Positions 8,358 through 18,419 of a stretch of 64,000 nucleotides of DNA are shown here, in pieces. The stretch's first letter is position 1. Each line of letters starts with the position of its first letter. A program made the position numbers and the translations under genes. Origin of the DNA: Hahella ganghwensis DSM 17046 (GTDB taxonomy: Bacteria > Pseudomonadota > Gammaproteobacteria > Pseudomonadales > Oleiphilaceae). The notes beneath the pieces were generated by a model. That model ran no database searches. It was not told the DNA's origin and was given only the letters and a program-made list of their open reading frames with translations. The DNA is taken from the NCBI RefSeq assembly GCF_000376785.1, contig NZ_AQXX01000133.1, positions 1-64,000 of the forward strand. Reading direction: 5' to 3'.

Positions 8358-9257
8358 CTAGTGAGAGAGGGTAAAGCCGGCGTCTTCGCATAGGCGTACG
8401 AGATTATCGTGTCCCATGGTGGCGTATGTTAATGGATGGGCTATGGCCGGGTCCTGCTCTGCTTCCACAACCAGCCAGCCCTCATAGCCTGATGCTTTCA
8501 GTCCTTTGAATATTGGCAGGTAGTCCACGCATCCATCTCCAGGCACAGTAAAGACACCGTTCAGGACGGAATCGAGAAAACTGAGATTCCGGTTACGGGC
8601 GTCCGCCAAGACTGAACGGCGGATGTCTTTGCAATGTACATGATTGATCCTGTCAGCGTGTCTTTGCTGAATGGCCAGAGGGTCTCCTCCTGCATAGGCC
8701 AGATGACCTGTATCCAGTAGCAGTCCCACAGAGTCTCCTGTGAGGGCCATCAGGCGATCAATATCCTCTTCCGTTTCCACAATGGTACCCATATGGTGGT
8801 GATAGACAATTTGAACGCCTTGCCCCAGAGTGTAATCGGCCACTTGAGTCAGGCGTTTGGTAAACTCTTCCCATTGGCTGTCGTTCATTCGGGGAGAATG
8901 TGATATCGGGGTGTTACGTTGTCCGTGGACGCAACCGGTGACTTCGCAGAATACCATCACCTTTGCGCCAAGCTCCCTCAGAAGAACTAAGTGATCCTGA
9001 ATGGCTTTGATTTCCTCATCAACGCTCCTGGTCAGCAGTTCAGCGCTGTACCAACCTGATACGAGGCTCAGTTGGTGATGCTGGAGGATCGGGCCGAGTA
9101 CTTCCGGTTTGCGTGGAAATTTATGACCTAACTCAAATCCGCTGAAACCCGCTTGTCGTCCCTCACTCAGGCATTGTTCCAGTGGCGTTTCACCGCCGAG
9201 TTCAGGCAGGTCGTCATTAGTCCAGGTCAGGGGATTGATGCCCAGTTTTACACTCAT
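8358..9257 (-). CDS. iolE: Inosose dehydratase
   Basis: Dehydrates 2-keto-myo-inositol (scyllo-inosose) to 3D-(3,5/4)-trihydroxycyclohexane-1,2-dione, the second step of inositol degradation. A 299-residue xylose-isomerase-like TIM barrel. The typical IolE N-terminus KLGINPLTWTNDDLPELGG is followed by HHHMGTIVE, LLDTGHLAY, HCKDI and VVEAEQDP, which hold the metal ligands. GGAG precedes ATG 9257. It follows iolD by 78 bases and precedes mmsA by 29 bases. Confidence 0.95.
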   Translation of the reverse strand: MSVKLGINPLTWTNDDLPELGGETPLEQCLSEGRQAGFSGFELGHKFPRKPEVLGPILQHHQLSLVSGWYSAELLTRSVDEEIKAIQDHLVLLRELGAKVMVFCEVTGCVHGQRNTPISHSPRMNDSQWEEFTKRLTQVADYTLGQGVQIVYHHHMGTIVETEEDIDRLMALTGDSVGLLLDTGHLAYAGGDPLAIQQRHADRINHVHCKDIRRSVLADARNRNLSFLDSVLNGVFTVPGDGCVDYLPIFKGLKASGYEGWLVVEAEQDPAIAHPLTYATMGHDNLVRLCEDAGFTLSH

Positions 9258-9335
9258 TACTTTTCTCCAGTAAGCGATCAGCGCTTCCAAATCATCGATG
9301 TCGAGTTCATCTGAAGTTCAAAGGTCAGTAAGTCG

Positions 9336-11195
9336 TTACATATTTTTAAACTGTCTTGCCTTAAATGTGTCATAACGCCTTCTTGCCTCTGCGACCTCGT
9401 CTCGGGGCGAGACTTCGGGAATGGCAACGTCCCACCAGGAACCACCTTCTTCAGTGGTGCTCAGGGCATCTGTGTTCAGGGCAATAACGTAAGTTTTATC
9501 TGAGGCTTTTGCCCGTGCTAACGCCTGTTCCAGTTCCCGGACACAGGTCACTTGCTCGGATCGGGCGCCCAGTGCAGCAGCGTGAGCGGCAAAGTCTGTG
9601 CGGGGGGCTCCGTCTTCTGCGCTTAAACAATCTTCGAGAAGGTTATTGAAGCCTGGCCCTCCGCAAAATTGTTGTAATCGGTGAATGCACCCGAAACCCC
9701 GGTTGTCCAACACCACGATGATGAGTTTGTGCCCCAGCATGATTGAAGTGGCTATTTCGGAATTCAGCATAAGGTAGGAACCGTCTCCCACCATCACAAA
9801 GACTTCGGAATCCGGCATCGCCATCTTGGTACCCAGGCCGCCAGCCAATTCATAGCCCATACAGGAATAGCCGTACTCCATGTGGTAGCCCTTGTCGAAG
9901 CGGGTACGCCATAGTTTTTGTAGCTCTCCCGGCAATCCACCAGCTGCGCAGACCACTATATCCCGCTCTCCGGCAGCGCGGTTGACTGCCCCGACGACTT
10001 CGGCATCTGTTGGCAGGTTGCTTCCGCGATCGGTGGTGGCGATATCGACGGTCTTGATCCATTGCTCACGCAGTTGTGCTGCTTTTTCGATCCACTGACC
10101 GTCTGGTTGCCAGCCATCCAAAGAGGATGTCAGCAGGGGGAGTGACAATTTAGCATCACCCACAAGGGCCTGACCCTTATGCTTGATCGCATCGAAGGAG
10201 GTGACATTAAGGCAAAGTAGTCTGGCATCCGGGTTGATCATCGCTCGTGAACCGGAAGTGAAATCTCCCAGGCGGGTACCGATGGCTATAATCAGGTCGG
10301 CTTCTGTCGCGAGGGTGTTAGTCGATGTTGCCCCAGTGACGCCAATACTTCCCATATTCTGAGGATGATCCCAGGGCAGAGCTCCCTTGCCGGCCTGGGT
10401 CTCTCCAGCCGGAAGATTAAAACGGCGCACAAAATCATCCAATTCCGATAAAGCACCGGAATAGTGTAGGCCGCCACCTGCAACGACCAATGGCTTTCTG
10501 GCTTGCCGGATTAGATCGATGGCGTCAGCCAGTTCATTCGAGTCAGGGGCCTGGCGGCGTAGCCGATGAATTTTTTCGTTAAATAAATGCTCAGGATAGT
10601 CGTAGGCCATGGTCTGGACGTCCTGGGGCATAGCCAGAGTCACTGGGCCACATTCTACGGGGTCGGTCAGAACGCGCATGGCCTGAGGTAAGGATGTCAG
10701 CAATTGCTCCGGGCGCGTGATCCGGTCAAAAAAGCGGCTGACCGGTTTGAAGCAGTCGTTAGATGTTAGTGTATAATCCTGAAAACTTTCCACTTGCTGA
10801 AGGACAGGGTCCGGCATGCGAGTGGCGAAAGTGTCGCCAGGCAGAAATAATACCGGGAGCCGGTTAACGTGAGCGACAGCTGCCGCCGTGATCATGTTGG
10901 TGGAGCCTGGGCCTGCCGAAGCTGTGCATGCCATCATCTGCTTTCGGTTCAGCGTTTTGCTGTAGGCAATTGCCGCATGGGCCATGCCTTGTTCATTATG
11001 AGCCCGGTAAGTCGGGAGTGTGTCTCGGACCTGATAGAGCGCTTCACCAAGTCCAGCGACATTGCCGTGCCCGAAAATAGCCCAGACACCCGCAAACATC
11101 GGTTTGATATCGCCGTCGATTTCTACTTTCTGGGCGGTCAGGAAGCGAATGACCGCCTGAGCCATGGTGAGTCTGATGGTTCTTATTGTTTGCAT
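9336..11195 (-). CDS. iolD: 3D-(3,5/4)-trihydroxycyclohexane-1,2-dione hydrolase
   Basis: A thiamine-diphosphate enzyme that opens the cyclohexane ring of the inositol intermediate to give 5-deoxy-glucuronate. 619 residues, the family length. The N-terminal PYR domain carries the catalytic Glu in AHNEQGMAHAA. The C-terminal PP domain carries the cofactor motif GDGSYLMLNSEI with a following N for Mg-diphosphate binding (about residues 465-495). AGAGGA lies about 10 bases before the ATG at 11195. It is 51 bases downstream of iolC. Confidence 0.96.
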   Translation of the reverse strand: MQTIRTIRLTMAQAVIRFLTAQKVEIDGDIKPMFAGVWAIFGHGNVAGLGEALYQVRDTLPTYRAHNEQGMAHAAIAYSKTLNRKQMMACTASAGPGSTNMITAAAVAHVNRLPVLFLPGDTFATRMPDPVLQQVESFQDYTLTSNDCFKPVSRFFDRITRPEQLLTSLPQAMRVLTDPVECGPVTLAMPQDVQTMAYDYPEHLFNEKIHRLRRQAPDSNELADAIDLIRQARKPLVVAGGGLHYSGALSELDDFVRRFNLPAGETQAGKGALPWDHPQNMGSIGVTGATSTNTLATEADLIIAIGTRLGDFTSGSRAMINPDARLLCLNVTSFDAIKHKGQALVGDAKLSLPLLTSSLDGWQPDGQWIEKAAQLREQWIKTVDIATTDRGSNLPTDAEVVGAVNRAAGERDIVVCAAGGLPGELQKLWRTRFDKGYHMEYGYSCMGYELAGGLGTKMAMPDSEVFVMVGDGSYLMLNSEIATSIMLGHKLIIVVLDNRGFGCIHRLQQFCGGPGFNNLLEDCLSAEDGAPRTDFAAHAAALGARSEQVTCVRELEQALARAKASDKTYVIALNTDALSTTEEGGSWWDVAIPEVSPRDEVAEARRRYDTFKARQFKNM

Positions 11196-11246
11196 CGTTT
11201 TTGAATCCTCTTATTGTCACCTGCCGGAGGGATGCCACTCTTTTGT

Positions 11247-13166
11247 CTAGTTGTCACTGTTGCGGGCTTTCCAGTAAGAAACCAGTTCCAGATAGTTGGA
11301 GACGATGGCATCGATAAACTCTTTGTCTCCAATCTCCCTTCGTAACCATTGGCGGCTGGGTTCGCTGAATATGGTTCTCCCGACAGCGAAACCTTTGCAG
11401 ACACTGAATCCTGCGCTGTCTGAGAATCCTTTTTGCAATTCTTCTGCAGGCGCATCAAGGCCCAGCATGACGACTCCCCGGCAATGGGGGGAACGATCAT
11501 TAATGAGATCAGTGATCCGCTGCCATCCTGTTTTTGATTGTGGCGGGAGTTTCCACCAGTCAGGGAATACCCCCAAATTCAGGAAGCGTTTCATGGCATT
11601 GATGTAAACATCGTCACTTAAAGGCATATCCCTGGGAGGAATCAGTTCCAGCAGAAATTCATGCCCGGTCTGACAGCAAGCCTGAAAGAGCTTGATGACC
11701 CGACGCTCCTGGGTCAGTCGGAGACTTATTTCATCATCCGGATGGTAAAATATCAGGCATTTAACAATGTGTTCCTTGGGCCAGTTCTGGAGTTTGGCGG
11801 CAATGGACTGCCCACCTTCAAACTCGATAGCCCTTGAGCTGGGCTGCTCTACCGGACGTCCGATCCACCAGCCTTGTCCCGTGACGTCATTTAATGCGTC
11901 CTGTCCGTAAGTGTCATCGATCAAAACACCTACCTGACTGCTGCCGATCATGCTGGCACCCTGTTTCGTAGCTTTAACCAGGAGTTGTTTCAGGTATTTG
12001 ATTCTCTCCGGATCAGCGCCGACTTCTCGGGCCATATCGAATAACTGTTTTCGGTGGTCGAATGCCAGAATGCAGAGATCCTGCCAGCTCTGATTCGAGC
12101 GTTGGGTCGTTACACGATGCAGATAGTTAAGTCGCGCATCTTTGTCCGGGAACCTGATACTTTCCGCCCGGGACAGGTAATCATCCAGTTCTTCAGCACT
12201 TGGAATTGCCGGAGCACAACCATGGCGGGAAACCACCAGGGCGCCACAGGCGTTGGCATAGGCACAGCTTTTTGCATGAGATTCCTCGCGCAGCCAGCCA
12301 CGAAGGAAGCCGCTCATGAAGGCATCGCCAGCACCGAGAACATTGAGCACATCCACGCGAACACCGCTATGCACTTCGAATTCGTTTTCCGTGTCCGGAA
12401 TTTTACCGTCGAGCACTGTGCAACCCTGTGCGCCAAGCTTCAGAACAATGGTGGCCGATGTCAGACTGCGGATTGTCTTCAGAGCGGCAATCGTATCTGT
12501 ACTTCCGCCAGCAATATGAATTTCCTCTTCAGTTCCCACAATCAAATCCAGCTCAGGAATGATTGTTTGAAGATGTCTGGTGACACCTTCGTTGGAAATA
12601 AATCGGGTTTCGCCATCGCCCAAGCCGGTCAGTCCCCAAAGGACGGGCCGATAATCGATGTCGAGTATGACTTTCGTTCCAGCGGACTTGGCATATTCAA
12701 TGGCAGTTTTGCTGGTGGTATAAGTCTGTTCAGTCGAAAAGTGAGTCCCGGTGATTAGCAGGGCTTTGCTGGAACCTATAAACCCCGGACTGAAATCGCT
12801 GGGGTCGATCGCCATGTCGGCGCAGTCATGACGGTAAAAGATCAGGGGAAATGTCTCTCTGTCTTTGATGCCCAGAATCACCAGACCTGTCAATCGGTGG
12901 GGGTCTGTTACCACATGACTGGTGTCTACACCGGCTCTGGCCAGCTCCTCACGAACAAACCGTCCCATATGCTCATCGCCCACCCGGGTCAACATGGCGG
13001 ATTTCAGTCCCATGCGGGCTGCGCCATAAGCAATGTTGCCGGAAGAGCCACCAAGGTACTTGGCAAAGCTGCTCATATCCTCGAGGCGGCTGCCGATCTG
13101 TTCTCCGTATAAATCGACGGCGGCACGTCCAAGGCAGATCAGATCCAGTGGTTTGTTGTTGGTCAT
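11247..13166 (-). CDS. iolC: 5-dehydro-2-deoxygluconokinase fused to DUF2090 (IolC-IolJ type)
   Basis: Residues 1 to about 325 are a PfkB-family kinase that phosphorylates 2-deoxy-5-keto-gluconate; visible motifs are GGSSGNIAYGAARMG and the anion hole/catalytic base in LGAGDAFMSGFLRG. Residues about 340-639 form a DUF2090 domain with DLCILAFDHRKQLF, an aldolase-like TIM barrel. No separate iolJ is present, so this domain is inferred to cleave the phosphorylated product to malonate semialdehyde and dihydroxyacetone phosphate, as proposed for proteobacterial IolC fusions. Its upstream region carries IolR-type palindromes, so it probably starts the iolCDE-mmsA operon. Confidence 0.95.
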   Translation of the reverse strand: MTNNKPLDLICLGRAAVDLYGEQIGSRLEDMSSFAKYLGGSSGNIAYGAARMGLKSAMLTRVGDEHMGRFVREELARAGVDTSHVVTDPHRLTGLVILGIKDRETFPLIFYRHDCADMAIDPSDFSPGFIGSSKALLITGTHFSTEQTYTTSKTAIEYAKSAGTKVILDIDYRPVLWGLTGLGDGETRFISNEGVTRHLQTIIPELDLIVGTEEEIHIAGGSTDTIAALKTIRSLTSATIVLKLGAQGCTVLDGKIPDTENEFEVHSGVRVDVLNVLGAGDAFMSGFLRGWLREESHAKSCAYANACGALVVSRHGCAPAIPSAEELDDYLSRAESIRFPDKDARLNYLHRVTTQRSNQSWQDLCILAFDHRKQLFDMAREVGADPERIKYLKQLLVKATKQGASMIGSSQVGVLIDDTYGQDALNDVTGQGWWIGRPVEQPSSRAIEFEGGQSIAAKLQNWPKEHIVKCLIFYHPDDEISLRLTQERRVIKLFQACCQTGHEFLLELIPPRDMPLSDDVYINAMKRFLNLGVFPDWWKLPPQSKTGWQRITDLINDRSPHCRGVVMLGLDAPAEELQKGFSDSAGFSVCKGFAVGRTIFSEPSRQWLRREIGDKEFIDAIVSNYLELVSYWKARNSDN

Positions 13167-13276
13167 ACAATTTCATCCTGTGTACTGCTTTGGAAGGAGA
13201 GAACCTCAAAGCTAGAGATGATCTGGTCGGCTGTCGGCGAAAGAGCCGGTGCTGACATTTCATTTTTAAAAATAAT

Positions 13277-13319
13277 AGAATAAAAATTCCAAAAAAACAA
13301 TGGTTGGAAACTAGGTTTC
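13277..13319. promoter_or_regulatory. Two imperfect IolR-type sites upstream of iolC
   Basis: AGAA-TAAAAA-TTCC at 13277-13290 and GGAA-ACTAGG-TTTC at 13306-13319, each one base off GGAA-N6-TTCC. They lie 110-155 bases upstream of the iolC start in an AT-rich stretch, with centres 29 bases apart, near three helical turns. Confidence 0.6.
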
Positions 13320-13398
13320 ATATATAACCTATACCGATAAAGCGCCTGTTTTATATGGAAGTTTCAGCGCTTTGGATACTTTGGGAAAAATGTCTCTT

Positions 13399-13412
13399 GG
13401 AATAAATATTTC
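13399..13412. promoter_or_regulatory. IolR-type site between iolG and iolC
   Basis: GGAATAAATATTTC differs from the consensus palindrome GGAATAAATATTCC at one position. It lies upstream of iolC, 73 bases past the end of the short iolG gene. Confidence 0.6.
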
Positions 13413-13484
13413 GAAATAAATGAGAAACAGTTATACCGGTTGGCAGTGGCCAATGAGTCATTGCCAACCGACAGTTGTTTTTGA

Positions 13485-14210
<726 letters not shown>

Positions 14211-14282
14211 TTAAAGTTGGGTTTGACCATCACGGTCGCCACGATGTCGATATGCCTGTGATTGGGCTGAATCACCATTGGA

Positions 14283-15110
14283 TTAGCCCGCTATTTTTTG
14301 CTGAATATAACGGATGCTTTGTTCCACTGCTGCCATAGGGTCGTCGAGATCCCGGATTTCTTTGGCAAAAGATTCAAATGAAATAAATTGGTCATAGCCG
14401 GATGACAGTAGTTGCCTGATCTGGCCCACAGTGTTCAGGCGGTCTTTGGGGCCTACCAACAGTCGGTGGGCATCCTGCATGTCAGAGAATCCAATGGCTT
14501 CATCTTCTACGCCTGATATATGAACCAGGCCGGTGTGTGTGGCAAATACTTCATTTTCACCTGCGCCTTGATGATGAAAAGTGTCGTGAACCAGAAGAAA
14601 CCTGTTTTCCAGGCTGCGCTCTTTGATCGTATCAACCACCTGACGTTTGGTCCGCAGTGAGGAGGCTGGGAAACCCAGAGGTTCCACGAATCCCTTGAGT
14701 TGGTGTGCGGCTAAAATGGCATTCAGGGCTTTCAGTGCCTTTGTCAAACCAATGGACTTTTCCTCGTCGCTGGCACTGAAATGTGCGTCCACCAGTGGGC
14801 AGAGGACAAGTCCCCGTGCACCGCAGGCGGCTGCCAGCATGGCAAGCTTTTCTGCCTGCTCCGCTCTTTCCTCATTCCATAGATTGAATGGATAGAGCGC
14901 ATTGATACTTAGGATTTCGATTCCCTTCTGTTTGGCTAACTCAGCAATTGATCTGGCTCTGGATCGTTCCGTCAGACTGTTTTCACCGAGGTCATTGCGC
15001 AGCTCAACTGCTTTGATGCCAAGTCTGGCTGCCGATCCGATTAGCTCTTCTGCACTCATCTGGGGACAGGTCATATGGTTAAGGGCAAAATTTACCGAGA
15101 GCTGAGACAT
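14283..15110 (-). CDS. iolI: Sugar phosphate isomerase/epimerase, IolI-like
   Basis: A 275-residue xylose-isomerase-like TIM barrel. In inositol clusters this family interconverts 2-keto-myo-inositol and 1-keto-D-chiro-inositol. Visible blocks are LGIKAVELRNDLGEN, the metal-ligand region FVEPLGFP, LLVHDTFHHQGAGE, LVHISGVED and ISFESFAKEI. ATG 15110 begins MSQLSVNFALNH, as in relatives; the frame upstream of it is AT-rich and non-coding. It is the promoter-proximal gene of the iolI-iolG unit, 93 bases before iolG, with an IolR-type site upstream. Confidence 0.88.
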   Translation of the reverse strand: MSQLSVNFALNHMTCPQMSAEELIGSAARLGIKAVELRNDLGENSLTERSRARSIAELAKQKGIEILSINALYPFNLWNEERAEQAEKLAMLAAACGARGLVLCPLVDAHFSASDEEKSIGLTKALKALNAILAAHQLKGFVEPLGFPASSLRTKRQVVDTIKERSLENRFLLVHDTFHHQGAGENEVFATHTGLVHISGVEDEAIGFSDMQDAHRLLVGPKDRLNTVGQIRQLLSSGYDQFISFESFAKEIRDLDDPMAAVEQSIRYIQQKIAG

Positions 15111-15179
15111 TGAGGAGCCTATGGATAATTTATTTTTGTTGCCCGTTATCACGAGATCGTTTCAATTTTGGAATAGATT

Positions 15180-15193
15180 AGAATTCAAATTCC
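15180..15193. promoter_or_regulatory. Imperfect IolR-type site upstream of iolI
   Basis: AGAA-TTCAAA-TTCC, one base off the GGAA-N6-TTCC palindrome, 70 bases upstream of the iolI start. Another half-match, GGAA-TATTTA-TT, lies at 15209-15220. Confidence 0.5.
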
Positions 15194-15371
15194 AAAAACA
15201 CAATGCTGGGAATATTTATTTTTTGATTCGATTTGATGAACGCTATAGGTCAAATATATCAAGCTGGCAATAGCGTTTTATAAACAGAGGGAAGGGACGG
15301 CCAATTAGGCTTCCGGTTGAGGGCCTCTAAAGACCTGTCAGACGCCTGATAGTCAAAACTTATGTAAAAGC

Positions 15372-15385
15372 GGAATAAATATTCC
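15372..15385. promoter_or_regulatory. IolR operator 1 of the transporter promoter
   Basis: A perfect copy of GGAATAAATATTCC, ending 20 bases upstream of the -35 hexamer of the transporter promoter. Confidence 0.8.
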
Positions 15386-15405
15386 ATCAAGTGATAAGGA
15401 AGGGG

Positions 15406-15434
15406 TTGACACGGTTGATGATGAAACGCAATAT
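15406..15434 (+). promoter_or_regulatory. Sigma-70-type promoter of the inositol ABC transporter
   Basis: TTGACA at 15406-15411, a 17-base spacer, then CAATAT at 15429-15434. It lies between two IolR-type palindromes, the second beginning right after the -10 box, a layout that suits repression by occlusion. Confidence 0.75.
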
Positions 15435-15448
15435 GGAACGTATATTCC
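15435..15448. promoter_or_regulatory. IolR operator 2 of the transporter promoter
   Basis: GGAA-CGTATA-TTCC abuts the -10 hexamer and covers the likely start site. Centres of operators 1 and 2 are 63 bases apart, about six helical turns. Confidence 0.8.
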
Positions 15449-15696
15449 ATTTCGATAAAAGTTGGAAAAATGGAAGTGGTTTTAGATTCAGCCTGATCAA
15501 AAAGGACGTTGTCGTTGAGACAACCGGGCCAGGCACTGATTGAGTCTGAAATGGTATAGGAGAGGTTCCCTGCATGGTTATCACCCTTGACTGTGTGACC
15601 CGTTTATCGAGGCTGGAAGCTGTATAAAACCGGCCCTCACTAATAAGAAAAGTGATACCTCAGGTAGTCACTGATATTCGAGGAGACAAAAATAAA

Positions 15697-16635
15697 ATGA
15701 AGAAACTGACTCTAACTCTCGCCTCAACTGCGTTTGCCGCGTCTTTAATTTCCGGAGCTGTATTAGCCAAGGAATTAAAGGTGGGTGTATCCATGGCTCT
15801 ATTTGATGACAACTTTCTGACTGCCTTGCGAAATGGTATTCAGAGTGCGGCCTCCCAGGAAGGTGTGGACGTACAGATTGAAGACGCCAAGAACGAAGTG
15901 GGCACTCAGCTCAACCAGATCCAGAATTTCATTGCCTCCGGTGTCGATGCCATTATCGTAAATCCAGTAGACACCGATGCCACTGTTTCTATGAGTGATG
16001 ATGCTGATGCAGCGGGAATTCCTCTCATCTATGTCAATCGCCAACCGATTAATGTCGACATGCTGCCGGATAATCAAGCATTTGTTGCGTCCAACGAAAT
16101 TGACTCAGGCACCTTCCAGACTCAGGAAGTTTGTCGACTCCTTAAGGGCAAGGGGAAGGTCGTTGTCCTGATGGGAGAGTTATCCAATCAGGCCGCGATC
16201 CAGCGCACCAAAGATATCCATGATGTGATTGCAACTCCTGACTGCTCGGGTATGGAAGTCGTCGCTGAGCAAACGGCAGAGTGGTCCCGGACGAAAGGGA
16301 ATGATCTTATGACGAACTGGTTAGCGGCTGGTATCGAATTTGATGCCGTGATATCCAATAACGATGAGATGGCAATTGGAGCAATTCAGGCATTGAAAGC
16401 CGCCGGCCGGTCTATGGACTCTGTTGTTGTTGCCGGCATTGATGCCACACCGGATGCCCTGCAGGCGATGAAAAATGGCGACCTTGACGTCACTGTATAC
16501 CAGAGTGCAGTCGGCCAGGGTGAAGGATCTATCAAAGCCGCGGTACAGTTAGCCAAAGGGGATGATGTGGATCAGAAAGTCTGGGTTCCATTTGAGCTGG
16601 TGACGCCGGATAACCTGGGTAATTACATGAAGTAG
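15697..16635 (+). CDS. Sugar (inositol) ABC transporter periplasmic binding protein
   Basis: A 312-residue type I periplasmic binding protein of the RbsB/IbpA family. Residues 1-24 are a Sec signal peptide ending VLA. The mature protein shows KVGVSMALFDDNF at the N-terminus, VNPVDTDATVSM, the hinge NNDEMAIGAIQAL and GIDATPDALQAM. AGGAG lies about 9 bases before ATG 15697, which is preferred over an upstream in-frame start. The setting, order (binding protein, ATPase, permease) and shared operators resemble the IbpA-IatA-IatP importer of Caulobacter, so myo-inositol is the inferred ligand. Confidence 0.9.
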   Translation: MKKLTLTLASTAFAASLISGAVLAKELKVGVSMALFDDNFLTALRNGIQSAASQEGVDVQIEDAKNEVGTQLNQIQNFIASGVDAIIVNPVDTDATVSMSDDADAAGIPLIYVNRQPINVDMLPDNQAFVASNEIDSGTFQTQEVCRLLKGKGKVVVLMGELSNQAAIQRTKDIHDVIATPDCSGMEVVAEQTAEWSRTKGNDLMTNWLAAGIEFDAVISNNDEMAIGAIQALKAAGRSMDSVVVAGIDATPDALQAMKNGDLDVTVYQSAVGQGEGSIKAAVQLAKGDDVDQKVWVPFELVTPDNLGNYMK

Positions 16636-16819
16636 ACAGGTCTCCATTGGGTCTGAGCAGACCGCAGGATTGATAACAACCTCGGGTATGAATCTGTCGG
16701 GACAAGTAGATCGATCAGTTGTTCTATCGTGATACTGCTGCCCGACAGAAACTTGAATAAGAGCCCGAACAACTGTCCGAATCACAAGAATTACAACAAA
16801 CTGACGGAGGGATTGCGTT

Positions 16820-18367
16820 ATGAGTAGCGCATCACAGATGGAGGCGTTGGAGTTGAGCGACGCAGTTCCTAAGCCGCAGGACGAAGAATATGTCCTTGAA
16901 GTGGTCAATGCCCGTAAGGAGTTTCCTGGAGTCGTGGCCCTGGACGATGTTTCTCTGAGAGTACGTCCCGGTACTGTGCATGCCCTTATGGGCGAAAATG
17001 GCGCGGGAAAATCCACATTGATGAAAATCATTGCCGGCATCTATCAGCCCGATGAAGGTGAAATTCGCCTCCGTGGTCAAACACTTGAATTACCTACTCC
17101 ACTAACTGCCCAGGAAGCCGGCATAGCCATGATCCATCAGGAGTTGCTGTTGATGGATTATATGACGGTCGCAGAAAATATCTGGATACGCCGTGAGCCT
17201 AAAACCCGATTTGGTTTTGTTGATCACGATGAAATGAGACGCAAGACTAACGAACTTTTCAACCGGCTCAATATTAATCTGGATCCGGATATGGAAGTCC
17301 GTGATCTGTCGGTGGCAAACCGCCAGATGGTAGAAATCGCCAAAGCTGTTTCCTTTAACTCTGATGTCCTGATCATGGACGAGCCTACCTCTGCGATCAC
17401 GGAAAAAGAAGTCGCCCACCTTTTCGACATTATCCGTGACCTGAAAAAGCAGGGCATCGGCATTGTCTATATCACTCATAAGATGAGTGAACTGTTTGAA
17501 ATTGCGGATGAATTTTCCGTATTTCGTGATGGCCGATATATCGGAACCCATGCCTCAACTGACGTTACCCGTGATGACATTATCCGCATGATGGTCGGCC
17601 GTGAAATTACCCAGATGTTTCCCAAAGAAGACGTTGCCTTAGGCGACGTTGTGCTATCGGTAAAACATCTGACATTAAATGGGGTATTTAAAGACATTTC
17701 TTTTGATGTCAGAGCTGGTGAGATTCTTGGGATTGCGGGGTTGGTGGGGTCAGGCCGTTCCAATGTGGCGGAAGCGCTCTTCGGTGTAACGCCAGCAGAT
17801 AGTGGCACCATCAAGATCAATAACCGGGAAGTTAATATTGAATCTCCCAATGATGCGATCAAGCTGGGTATGGCGTTTCTGACAGAAGACCGCAAGGATA
17901 CCGGATGTTTTCTCCCGCTGGATATCCAGGAAAACATTCAGGTCGCCGTGCTGCATGAGCAGTTTGTACGAGGAGGTTTTGTTTCCGAGCTTGAGCTGGA
18001 GACGGCAAGCCAGGAGATGAGCAGGAAGCTGAGAATCAAGACGCCGGATTTACAGGAATGTATTGAGAACCTGTCCGGAGGAAACCAGCAGAAAGTTTTA
18101 ATTGCACGATGGCTGTTGACGAATCCAAAGATACTGATTCTGGATGAACCGACCCGGGGAATTGATGTCGGGGCCAAGTCGGAGATACACAGTCTGATTA
18201 CCCAATTGGCACACAAAGGGGTCGCAGTTGTGATGATCTCCTCGGAAATGCCGGAAGTGCTGGGAATGAGTGACAGGGTGCTGGTCATGCATGAAGGGCG
18301 TGCCACTGGGATTCTTGATAGGGAAGAGGCTGACCAGGTCAGGATCATGGATCTGGCCGCCCAATAG
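16820..18367 (+). CDS. Sugar (inositol) ABC transporter ATP-binding protein
   Basis: A 515-residue tandem ABC ATPase of the RbsA/MglA type that energises uptake. The first domain has Walker [10 protein letters not shown] (residues 58-66), signature LSVANRQ and Walker [11 protein letters not shown]. The second has the usual degenerate Walker A (GLVGSGRSN), signature LSGGNQQK and [14 protein letters not shown]. This one-live, one-degenerate arrangement is normal for the family. GGAGG precedes ATG 16820. It follows the binding-protein gene after 184 bases with no obvious terminator, so one transcript is likely. Confidence 0.93.
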   Translation: MSSASQMEALELSDAVPKPQDEEYVLEVVNARKEFPGVVALDDVSLRVRPGTVHALMGENGAGKSTLMKIIAGIYQPDEGEIRLRGQTLELPTPLTAQEAGIAMIHQELLLMDYMTVAENIWIRREPKTRFGFVDHDEMRRKTNELFNRLNINLDPDMEVRDLSVANRQMVEIAKAVSFNSDVLIMDEPTSAITEKEVAHLFDIIRDLKKQGIGIVYITHKMSELFEIADEFSVFRDGRYIGTHASTDVTRDDIIRMMVGREITQMFPKEDVALGDVVLSVKHLTLNGVFKDISFDVRAGEILGIAGLVGSGRSNVAEALFGVTPADSGTIKINNREVNIESPNDAIKLGMAFLTEDRKDTGCFLPLDIQENIQVAVLHEQFVRGGFVSELELETASQEMSRKLRIKTPDLQECIENLSGGNQQKVLIARWLLTNPKILILDEPTRGIDVGAKSEIHSLITQLAHKGVAVVMISSEMPEVLGMSDRVLVMHEGRATGILDREEADQVRIMDLAAQ

Positions 18368-18419
18368 AGCAACTGCCCCTTAGAAAAATACAGATTCGGG
18401 AAAGTATTGCGAGGTTATT

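Noticed and set aside
12054-12758. 234-codon frame antisense to iolC
   Set aside because: Opposite a well-conserved PfkB kinase domain; no motif and no ribosome-binding site.
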